A stretch of 64,000 nucleotides of DNA from Microbispora hainanensis (lineage in GTDB: Bacteria; Actinomycetota; Actinomycetes; Streptosporangiales; Streptosporangiaceae). Of the stretch, positions 8,317 to 16,344 are shown one piece after another; position 1 is the stretch's first letter; each line of letters opens with the position of its first letter. A program made the position numbers and the translations under genes. Below the pieces are notes generated by a model that did no database searches, was not told the DNA's origin, and saw only the letters and a list, made by a program, of their open reading frames with translations. The stretch spans positions 62,001-126,000 of the forward strand of contig NZ_VIRM01000007.1 in NCBI RefSeq assembly GCF_006874475.1, written 5' to 3'.

Positions 8317-9222
8317 GTGCTCACCGTCTGCGTGGCCCCGGCGCACCCGCCGCTGATCGTCGAATCCGTCCGTGCCGCCGGAGGCGAGGTCGTCGGCGAT
8401 CCCCACCGGGCGGAGGCGCTGGTCTGGACCGACTCGCAGCCGGAGGGCGTGCGGGATTACCTGACGGCGAGCGTGCGGTGGGTCCAGCTCCCCTCCGCGG
8501 GTGTCGAGCGGTGGACGCGGGAGGGGCTCGTCGACCCCACCCGGGTCTGGTGCTCGGCCGCGGGGGCGTACGCCCCGCAGGTCGCCGAGCACGCCCTCGC
8601 CCTGCTGCTGGCCGGGGTGCACCGGCTGGCCGCCGCCGCCCGGAGCCGTACGTGGCATCGCGACCAGCCCGGCACGCTGCGCGGGAGCACGGTGGCCGTC
8701 CTCGGCGCGGGCGGGATCGGCAGAGCGGTCATCCCCGCGCTGCGCGCCCTGGGCGCCGACGTCATCGCGGTCAACCGCTCGGGCGAGCCCGTCGAGGGCG
8801 CGGGCGAGACCGTGCCGTTCGAGAAACTGGCCACCGTATGGCCCCGCGCCGATCACGTCATCCTGGCCGCGCCCGCCACCCCGGAGACCTACCGGATGGT
8901 CGGGCGGGACCAGCTGCGGGCCCTGGGCCCGCACGCGTGGCTGGTCAACGTGGCCCGGGGTGAGCTGGTCGACACCGACGCCCTGCTCGCCGCGCTGCGC
9001 GCCGGGGAGATCGGCGGCGCCGCCCTCGACGTCACCGACCCCGAGCCGCTGCCGGACGGGCACGGCCTGTGGGCCGAGCCGAACGTGCTGATCACCTCGC
9101 ACAGCGCCAACCCGCAGGACCTCCTCACCGAGAGCCTCGCCGAGCGGGTCCGTGAGAACGTCGCCCGCTACCTGCGGGGAGAGCCGCTCCTGGGCCGCAT
9201 CGATCCGGCCCGAGGCTACTGA
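8317..9222 (+). CDS. D-isomer-specific 2-hydroxyacid dehydrogenase
   Basis: A 301-residue NAD(P)-dependent reductase/dehydrogenase acting on 2-hydroxy or 2-keto acids in the cytosol. The nucleotide-binding fold shows VAVLGAGGIGRAVIPALRAL. The catalytic triad is visible: arginine in NVARGELVD, glutamate in DVTDPEPLPDG and histidine in ITSHSAN. Start GTG 8317 follows the ribosome site AGGAAGGG. The specific substrate cannot be assigned. The last sense codon and the stop codon (TAC TGA) form the first bases of a 14-bp tandem repeat that fills the downstream region. Confidence 0.93.
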   Translation: MLTVCVAPAHPPLIVESVRAAGGEVVGDPHRAEALVWTDSQPEGVRDYLTASVRWVQLPSAGVERWTREGLVDPTRVWCSAAGAYAPQVAEHALALLLAGVHRLAAAARSRTWHRDQPGTLRGSTVAVLGAGGIGRAVIPALRALGADVIAVNRSGEPVEGAGETVPFEKLATVWPRADHVILAAPATPETYRMVGRDQLRALGPHAWLVNVARGELVDTDALLAALRAGEIGGAALDVTDPEPLPDGHGLWAEPNVLITSHSANPQDLLTESLAERVRENVARYLRGEPLLGRIDPARGY

Positions 9223-9314
9223 CACGGCGCTGCCAACACGGCGCTGCCAACACTGCGCTACTGACACTGCGCTACTGACACGGCGCTGCTGACACGGGGC
9301 TACCGACGCGGCAG
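9217..9314. repeat. 14-bp tandem repeat, seven units
   Basis: Seven consecutive 14-base units fit without gaps: TACTGACACGGCGC (9217), TGCCAACACGGCGC, TGCCAACACTGCGC, TACTGACACTGCGC, TACTGACACGGCGC, TGCTGACACGGGGC and the diverged TACCGACGCGGCAG (9301). The first unit begins with the final codon and stop of the hydroxyacid dehydrogenase gene. Confidence 0.9.
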
Positions 9315-9380
9315 CACCGCACGTTTTGCATGGTTATGCGGCTTGTGCGGCGTATGTGGACCGGGCGGGCGCGGTCTGCG

Positions 9381-9449
9381 CGGACAGGGTGGGGTTTGCA
9401 CGGACAGGGTGGGGTTTGCACGGACAGGGTGGGGTTTGCACGGACAGGG
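9381..9449. repeat. 20-bp tandem repeat, 3.4 units
   Basis: CGGACAGGGTGGGGTTTGCA occurs three times without change (9381, 9401, 9421) and then partially at 9441. It ends 22 bases before the MFS start codon. The G-rich cores GGGTGGGG are strand-asymmetric. Confidence 0.95.
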
Positions 9450-9471
9450 CGGGCGCCGCGAAGATCGCCGG

Positions 9472-10734
9472 ATGGCCTCTCCCAGCCCGTCACGAGGGCG
9501 ATTCGCGCTCTTCGCGCTCGCCGCCGCCGTCGTCTGCGTCTGCTTCCCGCTGGCCGAACCGGCACTGTGGAACGCTGACGGGAGCCTCACGTCGAAGCTC
9601 CTCATCATGTCCGACCAGACCGTGGAGCCGGTCGCGATCCTCGTGCTGGCGCTGCCGCTGGGAGTGCTGATCGACCGGACGCGACCCCGGTCCGTCCTGG
9701 TGCTGTCGGCGCTGCTGGGAGCGGCGGCCCTCGCGTCCGTCCCGGCGGCGGGGGCTCTCGGCGCACCCACCTGGCCGCTCCTCCTCGCGGTGATGCCGGC
9801 GAGCGGCGTCCTGGCGATGGTGACGGGACTCGCCCGGGACGCGTGCCTGCCGTCCGTCGTGCGGCCCGAGCGCCTGCTTCCGGCGAACGTCCTGCTGCTT
9901 GCCCTGCTGCCGCAGATCGTCGTCGTGCCGATGAAGCTGACGGGGGCCGTCTGGCAGGGGCCCGCGTTCCTGTTCGCGACCGGGCTGGCGCTCGCCGTCG
10001 CGGCGGCGCTGTTCCGGGGCGTCTCCACCGTCGAGGAGCCGCCGCCGCCCAGGGCAGGGCTGCGGCGGGAGACGGCGGAGGGGATCCGTTTCACGGCCCG
10101 GCATCCGGCGCTGCGGGCGATCGCGTTCTATCTGGTGCTGTCGGCCCTGGTCGCCGAGATCACCGCCGCGGCGGCGGGCGAGGCGTGGGAGACGGCGTTC
10201 CGCGGCCTGAACGGGGCCGGCAGCGGGCCCGCCTGGTGGCTGATGAGCGCGCCCGCGTACGTCCCGCCCGTCCTCGGGGCGCTGGTGGCCCTGCTGCTGC
10301 ACCGCAGGCTCGGGACCTTCCGTCTGGCCTGGTGGGCGCTGATCGTTACCGGGCCGTTCACCCTGCTGCTCGCCCTGTCCGGCACCGGGCCCGGGTGGGT
10401 CTGGTACGTCCTCGGGGCGGTGGTCCCGAGGACCGGAAGCCTGGTCGCCTCCGTCGCCCTGCTCAGTCATCGGCAGACCGTCACACCCCGCCGGCTGCTC
10501 GGACGGACGGGCGCCGTGCTGGTCGTCCTCACCAGCGTGGCCGACGGTGTGGCGGGCCTCCTGGAGGGGCCCGCGGAGCGGCTGGCCGAGCTGGGCGGCG
10601 TCGCACCCGCGGCAGTCGCCACCGTCGCGGCGCTCGCGACCGCCGTCCCGCTGCTGCGGGCGCGGCGGTCCGCCGATCACGATGCCACGCGGCCGCCGAT
10701 CACAGGAGTCCTCTCTTCACGAGATTCCCCATGA
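9472..10734 (+). CDS. MFS-like transporter
   Basis: A protein of about 420 residues made of roughly ten to twelve hydrophobic spans, with the general look of a major-facilitator exporter: a short basic loop LIDRTRPRSVL after the second span and a basic central loop (PPPPRAGLRRETAEGIRFTA). The substrate is unknown. The frame is open further upstream through the 20-bp repeats, but ATG 9472 is where hydrophobic, membrane-like sequence begins; the ribosome site there is weak. The last 35 bases overlap the 3' end of the convergent FAH-family gene. Confidence 0.75.
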   Translation: MASPSPSRGRFALFALAAAVVCVCFPLAEPALWNADGSLTSKLLIMSDQTVEPVAILVLALPLGVLIDRTRPRSVLVLSALLGAAALASVPAAGALGAPTWPLLLAVMPASGVLAMVTGLARDACLPSVVRPERLLPANVLLLALLPQIVVVPMKLTGAVWQGPAFLFATGLALAVAAALFRGVSTVEEPPPPRAGLRRETAEGIRFTARHPALRAIAFYLVLSALVAEITAAAAGEAWETAFRGLNGAGSGPAWWLMSAPAYVPPVLGALVALLLHRRLGTFRLAWWALIVTGPFTLLLALSGTGPGWVWYVLGAVVPRTGSLVASVALLSHRQTVTPRRLLGRTGAVLVVLTSVADGVAGLLEGPAERLAELGGVAPAAVATVAALATAVPLLRARRSADHDATRPPITGVLSSRDSP

Positions 10735-11911
10735 GATCGCGGACTCCGAAGTTCCAGGGTTCGCACTCCTCGGCGTGCCGCACGCGGTTCACCAGGGTGC
10801 CGAGCGCGCCGGAGCTGATCCTGACGATGTCGCCGACCTTGTGCGTGAACCCCTCGCCGGGGCGGTCGCGGTCCTGGATGGGCGCGAACATGGTGCCGAG
10901 CATGAGGACCGCGCCGTCGGGATAGTGATGATGCGGGCCGATCATCTGCCGCACCAGCGCTTCCGGATCACGTGACATCCGCGCCATCTCCGATACGGTC
11001 TCAAGGCGGAAGCCGTCCACGCCTTGGATGTCCAGGCCCACCACGAGGCCGCGTACCCGTTCCAGGTCGAACCGCTCGTCGAAGAGCCGGATCAACGGCC
11101 CCAGCGCACACGACGCGTTGTTGTCCTTCGCCCTTGGCAACAGCAGCGCGGATCGGCCCTCCACATCCCGGAGGTTCACGTCGTTGCCGAGGGTCGCCCC
11201 CACGATCCGGCCGCTCGACTGGACGATGAGCGCCACTTCGGGCTCCGGGTTGTTCCAGGTCGAGGCGGCGAGTACGCCGACGGGGACCGCGGTTCCCATG
11301 GCGGAGAGGATCTGACCCTTGGTGAAGATCTCGGCATCCGGTCCGATCCCGACCTCCAGGTACTGACTCCAGATGCCCTCGGCGACGAGAAGGTCCTTCA
11401 GCCGCGTCGCCTCCTCCGAGCCCGGTGACAGGCCGTGCAGGTCGGCTCCGAGGCCGGCGAGGATCCGCCGGCGGATGTCCGCCGCGAGCAGCAGGTCGCC
11501 GCGGGCCCGTTCTTCGATGATGCGCTCGATCATCGAGACGGCGAAGGTCACCCCGGCGGCCTTGAGCGCCTGGAGGTCGACCGGTGTGAGCAGCCAGGGG
11601 CGGGTGCGGTCCCGGTCCGCGGCGCCGGTGTTGGCGAGCACGTCCTCGAAACTGCCGACCCGCCGGCCGTCGAGCCCGGACACCACTGCGGCGGGGTCCG
11701 GCAGTTCACAGACGTCGCGGATGGTCGGGAACTCGGCGCTGATGTCGAGGACGTCGCCGTCGCGGACGACGACGGGTGACGGCCCTTCGACGCCGGGATC
11801 CCAGATCCGGCCGATCAGGATGCTCTCCTCGGCGTCGTCCGGCAGCGCGTCGGCGGCCGTGCCGAACCAGTCGGCCTCGGCGGGGTACGTCTCGGACGAT
11901 GCCCGGCTCAT
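10700..11911 (-). CDS. Fumarylacetoacetate-hydrolase-family protein, possibly a 2-keto-3-deoxy sugar acid dehydratase
   Basis: A 403-residue protein with a FAH-fold C-terminal half. Metal-site signatures include NNPEPEVALIV and GNDVNLRDVEGR, followed by a conserved ALGPLIRLFD segment. The length and N-terminal extension fit the XylX-like branch, which dehydrates 2-keto-3-deoxy pentonates, better than short FAH hydrolases; this is inference from overall resemblance. Its ATG overlaps the stop codon of the enolase-superfamily gene (ATGA, 11911-11908), so both are translated together. It is the last gene of the sugar-acid ABC operon and overlaps the MFS gene tail-to-tail. Confidence 0.8.
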   Translation of the reverse strand: MSRASSETYPAEADWFGTAADALPDDAEESILIGRIWDPGVEGPSPVVVRDGDVLDISAEFPTIRDVCELPDPAAVVSGLDGRRVGSFEDVLANTGAADRDRTRPWLLTPVDLQALKAAGVTFAVSMIERIIEERARGDLLLAADIRRRILAGLGADLHGLSPGSEEATRLKDLLVAEGIWSQYLEVGIGPDAEIFTKGQILSAMGTAVPVGVLAASTWNNPEPEVALIVQSSGRIVGATLGNDVNLRDVEGRSALLLPRAKDNNASCALGPLIRLFDERFDLERVRGLVVGLDIQGVDGFRLETVSEMARMSRDPEALVRQMIGPHHHYPDGAVLMLGTMFAPIQDRDRPGEGFTHKVGDIVRISSGALGTLVNRVRHAEECEPWNFGVRDLMGNLVKRGLL

Positions 11912-13089
11912 ACGTCGTCTCCCAGGTTGAAGAAGGACCGCTCGTCCGAGGGCCGGATGTCGAAGACGGCGTCCTGGAACATCCGCAGTGGGTGGGGTGT
12001 GAAGGGGTGCCGCGCGATCGCCTCGAGATCGAGTTCGATGCCGAGCCCGATCCCTGTCGGGATGATGACGTCGCCCTCCTTCGTGAGCACGAGTCGTTCG
12101 TTGGTGATCTCCGGGCGCCATGGCACGTCGGTCGCCATGATCTCCAGGTATCGGAAGTTGGGCAGGGTCGCCCCGAGTTGCAGCGTCGCCGCGGTGCTCA
12201 GCGGCCCGCTGGGATTGTGCGGGGCGAACCCGACGTAGCTGGTCGCGGCGAGCGTCGAGATGAAGGCCAGCTCGGCGATGCCGCCGGCGTGCGTCACGTC
12301 CGGCTGGACGAAGTCGACCGCCTGGCGGGCGATCGCCGGCGCGAAACCCTGCCGGCCGAACCAGCGCTCTCCGGCGGCGATGGGCACCGGAGACGCCCGG
12401 CGGATGTCGACGAGGGCGTCGAGGTTGTCCGGGGGGCACGGCTCCTCGAACCACACCGGGTCGAACTGCGCGATCTCGCGTGCGACCTTGATGGCGTGGC
12501 GGACGTCGAACCGGCCATGGCCCTCGATGAACAGCTCGACGTCGCGCCCGACCGCGGAGCGGACGGCGTCGATCTGCGCGAGCACGCGGTCCAGCTGCCG
12601 GGATGTGATCGTCAGGTCGAAATTCTCGAAGGGATCCCACTTGAGACCGCGGAAGCCGCTGTCGACGGTCCTCCTCGCGGCGGCCGCGTAATCCTCCGGC
12701 GTGACGGCTCCCGAGAACCAGCCGTTGGCGTAGGCGCGCACGCGATCCCGGGTGGCGCCGCCGAGAAGCCGGGAGACCGGGACACCGAGCTCCCGTGCCG
12801 AGATGTCCCACAGCGCCATTTCGAGCGAGCTCAGCGCGGTCATGATGACAGGGCCGCCTCGCCAGTACCAGTCTCTCGCCAGCTCGTACAGGATGCCGGA
12901 GATACGGGTGGGATCGAGCCCCACCACGGCTTCGGCGACTTCGGCGACGGCCCCCTGGACGGCGCGCTCCTTGCCCTCCAGCGTCGCTTCGCCGAGTCCG
13001 ACGATCCCCTCGTCGGTGGCGACGCGGACGATCACGAGATTGGTGCGGTAGAAGTCGACGACGAGGGTGTCGACCGAGGTGATCTTCAT
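11908..13089 (-). CDS. Enolase-superfamily sugar acid dehydratase (mandelate racemase/muconate lactonizing family)
   Basis: A 393-residue enzyme of the MR/MLE group. A capping N-terminal domain is followed by a TIM barrel with a lysine segment FRGLKWDPF, metal ligands in FIEGHGRFD, WFEEPCPPD and AAGERWFGRQ, and the late barrel motif FAPHNPSGPLST, which resembles galactonate-dehydratase-type members (PHNP.GP). The likely reaction is proton abstraction and water elimination from an aldonate to a 2-keto-3-deoxy acid. The operon context, with ABC sugar uptake before it and a FAH-family protein after it, supports a non-phosphorylative sugar-acid pathway. The substrate (pentonate or hexonate) is not determined. 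Confidence 0.87.
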   Translation of the reverse strand: MKITSVDTLVVDFYRTNLVIVRVATDEGIVGLGEATLEGKERAVQGAVAEVAEAVVGLDPTRISGILYELARDWYWRGGPVIMTALSSLEMALWDISARELGVPVSRLLGGATRDRVRAYANGWFSGAVTPEDYAAAARRTVDSGFRGLKWDPFENFDLTITSRQLDRVLAQIDAVRSAVGRDVELFIEGHGRFDVRHAIKVAREIAQFDPVWFEEPCPPDNLDALVDIRRASPVPIAAGERWFGRQGFAPAIARQAVDFVQPDVTHAGGIAELAFISTLAATSYVGFAPHNPSGPLSTAATLQLGATLPNFRYLEIMATDVPWRPEITNERLVLTKEGDVIIPTGIGLGIELDLEAIARHPFTPHPLRMFQDAVFDIRPSDERSFFNLGDDV

Positions 13090-13097
13090 GCTCCCGT

Positions 13098-13928
13098 TTA
13101 CCCCTTCACGGCGCCGGCGGTCATGCCGGCCACCACATGCCTCTGCGCGAACAGGTAGAAGACGACGGCGGGCAGCGTGAACATGAAGGCGACCGCCATC
13201 ACCGTCTGGATCGGCGTGCCCAGTTCGCCGATGAAGTTCGCGATCCCCACCGAGGCCGGCTGCTTCCCGGGGGTGAAGATGAATGTCACGGCGAACACGT
13301 ACTCGTTCCAGGCGTGGAAGAACGCGATGACCGCGGTGGCCGCGATGGACGGCGCGATCAGCGGCACGTTGATGCGCGTCAGAACGGTGAGCGGCCGTGC
13401 TCCGTCGACACGCGCGGACTCCTCCAGCGCGCGCGGTATGCCGTCGATCGCACCCTTGAGAATGAGGGCGACGATCGGCAGGACGAAGGCGGAGTTGACC
13501 AGGATGAGGCCGCCCAGGGAGTCGAGCAGGCCGAACCGCCGGAAGAGCGAGAACAGCGGCACGACCATGAGCGCCTCGGGAAGCATCTGCGTGAACAGCA
13601 GAAGCACGGTCACGACGGCCTTGCCCCAGAACGAGAACCGCGAGAGCGCGTAGCCGAGCGGAATGCCGAGCGCGATCGAGAGGGCTGTCGTGCCGGCGGC
13701 GATCACCAGGCTGTTACGCAGCCAGCCCAGCGCCTTGCCTTCGGCCAGCGCGTCGATGAAGACCCCGAAGTGGGAGAAGTCGGGGACGAGCCGAGCCTTC
13801 GCGGCGAAGAGATCCGAGTTGCTCGACAGCGCCGTGACGATCATCCAGTACAGGGGGAAGACGGCGACGCCGAGCACGACGAGGACGCCGAGGATGCGCA
13901 GAGTCAGACCGATGCGAAGCGGCCTCAT
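13098..13928 (-). CDS. Carbohydrate ABC transporter permease, MalG-like
   Basis: A 276-residue inner-membrane subunit with six hydrophobic spans and the EAA loop LEESARVDGARPLTVLTRI. It ends in VVAGMTAGAVKG. The ATG at 13928 shares one base with the stop codon of the other permease (TGATG), so they are translationally coupled. It forms the translocation channel with the preceding MalF-like protein. No ATPase gene is present in the operon; such CUT1 systems in actinobacteria usually share an MsiK-type ATPase encoded elsewhere. Confidence 0.93.
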   Translation of the reverse strand: MRPLRIGLTLRILGVLVVLGVAVFPLYWMIVTALSSNSDLFAAKARLVPDFSHFGVFIDALAEGKALGWLRNSLVIAAGTTALSIALGIPLGYALSRFSFWGKAVVTVLLLFTQMLPEALMVVPLFSLFRRFGLLDSLGGLILVNSAFVLPIVALILKGAIDGIPRALEESARVDGARPLTVLTRINVPLIAPSIAATAVIAFFHAWNEYVFAVTFIFTPGKQPASVGIANFIGELGTPIQTVMAVAFMFTLPAVVFYLFAQRHVVAGMTAGAVKG

Positions 13929-14872
13929 CAGCGGGCCTCCCTTTCGGCGGCGCGGGCGACGAACCGGCTGCCGGCGACGACGATGAGCGACACGATCACG
14001 CCGACCATGCCGATCGCCGCCGCGGAACCGAGTTGCTTGGAGTCGAAGGCCTGTGAGTAGAGGTCGATGACGAGCGTCTCCGTCGCGCCGACCGGTCCCC
14101 CCTTGGTCATCAGCCAGATGAGCTCGAACCGCCGCAGCGACCAGATGGTCATGAGGATGGCGAGCAGTCCGATGGTGGGCTTGATGACCTGCCAGGTGAC
14201 GGCGCGGAAGGTCCACCACCGCCCCGCGCCGTCCACCGTCGCGGCCTCGGTCAGGTCCGGGGGCACGGACTGCAGCGCGGACAGCAGCACCACCGAGGTG
14301 AACGGGAACAGCTGCCAGATGGTCGTGACGAGGATCGCCGGAAGGGCGTACGTCGGGCTGTCGAGGATGGCGCCGCCCGGGACGCCGAGGCCGACCGCGT
14401 CCAGGAAGCGGTTCACGATCCCGTAGTCCGGGTTGAGCATCCACGTCGCGATGAGCGCGACCGCGATGCCGGGCGCCGCCCACGGAATGGTCACCAGCGC
14501 GCGCGCCCACCCCCTGCCGCGGAACCCTTTGTTGAGAAGCAGGGCGACGGCGAGCCCGGATCCCACCGCGCCGACGACACACACGATCACATAGATGAAG
14601 GTGGTGAGAAGGGTGCGGCGGAAGTCCTCGTCACCGAAGATGCGGGTGAAGTTGTCCAACCCCACCCAGGTGCTGTGCGTGGGATTCAGCAGCGACGTCC
14701 GCGTGAAGCTCAGGAAGATCTCCTGAACGAGCGGGACCACCTGGAAGACGAGGATGAAGATGGCGGCGGGCGCCAGGAAAAGGTAGGGCGTCCATTTGCT
14801 TCCCCGTGGGCTGCCTCGACGCCGGGTCTCGGTTCGAGACCCTGAGGTCCGCTGTTGTTTCGGCACAGTCAT
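13928..14872 (-). CDS. Carbohydrate ABC transporter permease, MalF-like
   Basis: A 314-residue permease with a basic N-terminal tail of about 30 residues, then six hydrophobic spans and the EAA-loop sequence LTEAATVDGAGRWWTFRAVT. Start ATG 14872 gives a normal MalF-type length. It follows the binding-protein gene after 69 bases that contain a strong hairpin (14901-14931), which probably keeps permease expression below that of the binding protein. It pairs with the MalG-like subunit, with which it shares the TGATG junction. Confidence 0.93.
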   Translation of the reverse strand: MTVPKQQRTSGSRTETRRRGSPRGSKWTPYLFLAPAAIFILVFQVVPLVQEIFLSFTRTSLLNPTHSTWVGLDNFTRIFGDEDFRRTLLTTFIYVIVCVVGAVGSGLAVALLLNKGFRGRGWARALVTIPWAAPGIAVALIATWMLNPDYGIVNRFLDAVGLGVPGGAILDSPTYALPAILVTTIWQLFPFTSVVLLSALQSVPPDLTEAATVDGAGRWWTFRAVTWQVIKPTIGLLAILMTIWSLRRFELIWLMTKGGPVGATETLVIDLYSQAFDSKQLGSAAAIGMVGVIVSLIVVAGSRFVARAAEREAR

Positions 14873-14900
14873 CGTGTTCGGTCCTTGTACGAGTAGGACG

Positions 14901-14931
14901 CCGCCGGCGCGAGGCGCACTCGCGCCGGCGG
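14901..14931 (-). terminator. Intercistronic hairpin between binding protein and permease genes
   Basis: Perfect 13-base arms CCGCCGGCGCGAG and CTCGCGCCGGCGG enclose the loop GCGCA, 10 bases beyond the binding-protein stop codon. It probably stabilises or attenuates the message inside the operon. Confidence 0.65.
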
Positions 14932-14941
14932 TCTCGTCCGA

Positions 14942-16198
14942 TCAACCCACCAGTTGGGTCGCCTGCTCCTGGGCGCGGTCCAGCGCGGTCTTGAGGTCGA
15001 CCGTGCCCTGAAGCGCCGCGATGACGTTCTGCACGACGATCTTGCGGATGTCCGGCGTCTTCGCCTCGAATCCCAGGACGATCTGAGGCAGGCTCGATTC
15101 GGTGAGGTCGTCGAACACCTTGAGGAACGGCGTCTCCTTGAGCTTTTCGGCGCTTCGCTGGGTGACCGTCGCCACGCTGCTCGCGCCGAGGATCTCCTGC
15201 AGCTTCACCTGGTTGGCCGGCTCGAGCGCCCAGCGGATGAAGGTGGCCGCCGCCTCCTTCGCCGGACTCGCCTCGTTGATGACGATGGGCGCGAGGATCG
15301 CACCCTGGCTGCGGACCGGGAACGGGATGGGCGCGACGCTGAAGTTCAGGTCGGGGTTCTGGCCGCGGGTCGCGGTCACGTAACCGCCGTTGTTGAGCTC
15401 CATGCCGACCTTGCCCTCGGCGAACATGCGGCGGAACGTCGCCGCGTCCGCGCCCCGGGGGATCACCTTCGCGTCGTACAGGTCCTTGTACGCCTGCAGG
15501 CCCTTGAGGTTCTCGGGCGAGTTGATGGTCAGGTTCTTGCCGTCCGACCACTTGCCGCCGAAGCCGTAGACGTAGTTGAAGATGTCCTGCCAGACGCCGG
15601 CCTCCTCGGCCTCCGTCTGACGGAACGCCAGGCCGTAAACGTCGCCCTTGGTCAGCGATCGCGCCGTCTTGGCGAACTCCTCGTAGGTCGTCGGCGGTTT
15701 CGGGATCAGGTCGGCGTTGTAGAACATCGCGTAGTTCGACGCCTCGAAGATGATCCCGTCCCGCCTGCCGTCGTGGACCATGAACTGGTCCGGCTGCTTG
15801 AGCAGGTCATACTTGCCGACGTCGATCAGGTCGTCGAGCGGCGCGATGAGGCCGGCGTCCGAGGCGGCCTCGAACTCGGGCATGTCGAAGCGGATCAGGT
15901 CGGGCCCCTGCCCGCTGCCCATCTGGGTCAGGACGGTCTGGCCGAAGGTCGGGTACGGCACTGCCGCGGCGGACACCTTGATCGTGCTCTGGCTCTTGTT
16001 GAAGTCATCGAGCCACTTCGTGAGCAGCGGCCCGCGGCCGGGGTCGCCGAACGTCGAGGCGGCGAAGGTCAGCGTGGTCACGCCGCCGGATCCGCTTCCG
16101 GATTCACTGTCAGAGCCGCAACCACTCAGGAAGGCGACGGCCGTACAGATGAGACTGGTCGCCACAGCCAGGCTACGGCGAACGCGATGATGCTCCAT
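14942..16198 (-). CDS. Extracellular sugar-binding lipoprotein of ABC importer
   Basis: A 418-residue solute-binding protein. A basic N-terminus and hydrophobic stretch lead to the lipobox LSGCGSD, so it is anchored to the outer face of the membrane. The body has the cluster-B sugar-binding fold with conserved segments such as LTKWLDDFNKSQ and YDLLKQPDQF. It is the first gene of the operon with two permeases, the enolase-superfamily dehydratase and the FAH-family protein, which suggests a sugar acid or related oligosaccharide as ligand. The promoter region is shared with the divergent iclR gene. Confidence 0.93.
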   Translation of the reverse strand: MEHHRVRRSLAVATSLICTAVAFLSGCGSDSESGSGSGGVTTLTFAASTFGDPGRGPLLTKWLDDFNKSQSTIKVSAAAVPYPTFGQTVLTQMGSGQGPDLIRFDMPEFEAASDAGLIAPLDDLIDVGKYDLLKQPDQFMVHDGRRDGIIFEASNYAMFYNADLIPKPPTTYEEFAKTARSLTKGDVYGLAFRQTEAEEAGVWQDIFNYVYGFGGKWSDGKNLTINSPENLKGLQAYKDLYDAKVIPRGADAATFRRMFAEGKVGMELNNGGYVTATRGQNPDLNFSVAPIPFPVRSQGAILAPIVINEASPAKEAAATFIRWALEPANQVKLQEILGASSVATVTQRSAEKLKETPFLKVFDDLTESSLPQIVLGFEAKTPDIRKIVVQNVIAALQGTVDLKTALDRAQEQATQLVG

Positions 16199-16246
16199 TA
16201 GTTACTCCCGTTTTCAACCGTTCGTTCCCCCCGAAACGCCGTTTTC

Positions 16247-16330
16247 TGCAACGATCGTAGCGACATGTGCAACGCTGTCAAGAAGTGCCCGGTTGCGTGC
16301 TCTATGCTCTACATTGCGCATAGTGCAACG
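16247..16330. promoter_or_regulatory. Putative IclR operator region between divergent genes
   Basis: Three direct copies of TGCAACG occur at 16247, 16268 and 16324, and the last is part of the imperfect palindrome TTGCGCATAGTGCAA (16314-16328). They lie between the binding-protein gene and iclR, so one regulator could control both. The extended form TGCAACGC(A/T) recurs at 18976-18985. Confidence 0.55.
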
Positions 16331-16344
16331 CAGGGAGGGCAGGA

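Noticed and set aside
9217..9449. A possible CRISPR array from the short repeats.
   Set aside because: The repeats are directly adjacent without spacers and no cas gene is nearby.
9343..9471. An N-terminal extension of the MFS gene through the 20-bp repeats.
   Set aside because: The extension is a repeated arginine/glycine-rich translation without membrane character; ATG 9472 starts the transporter-like sequence.
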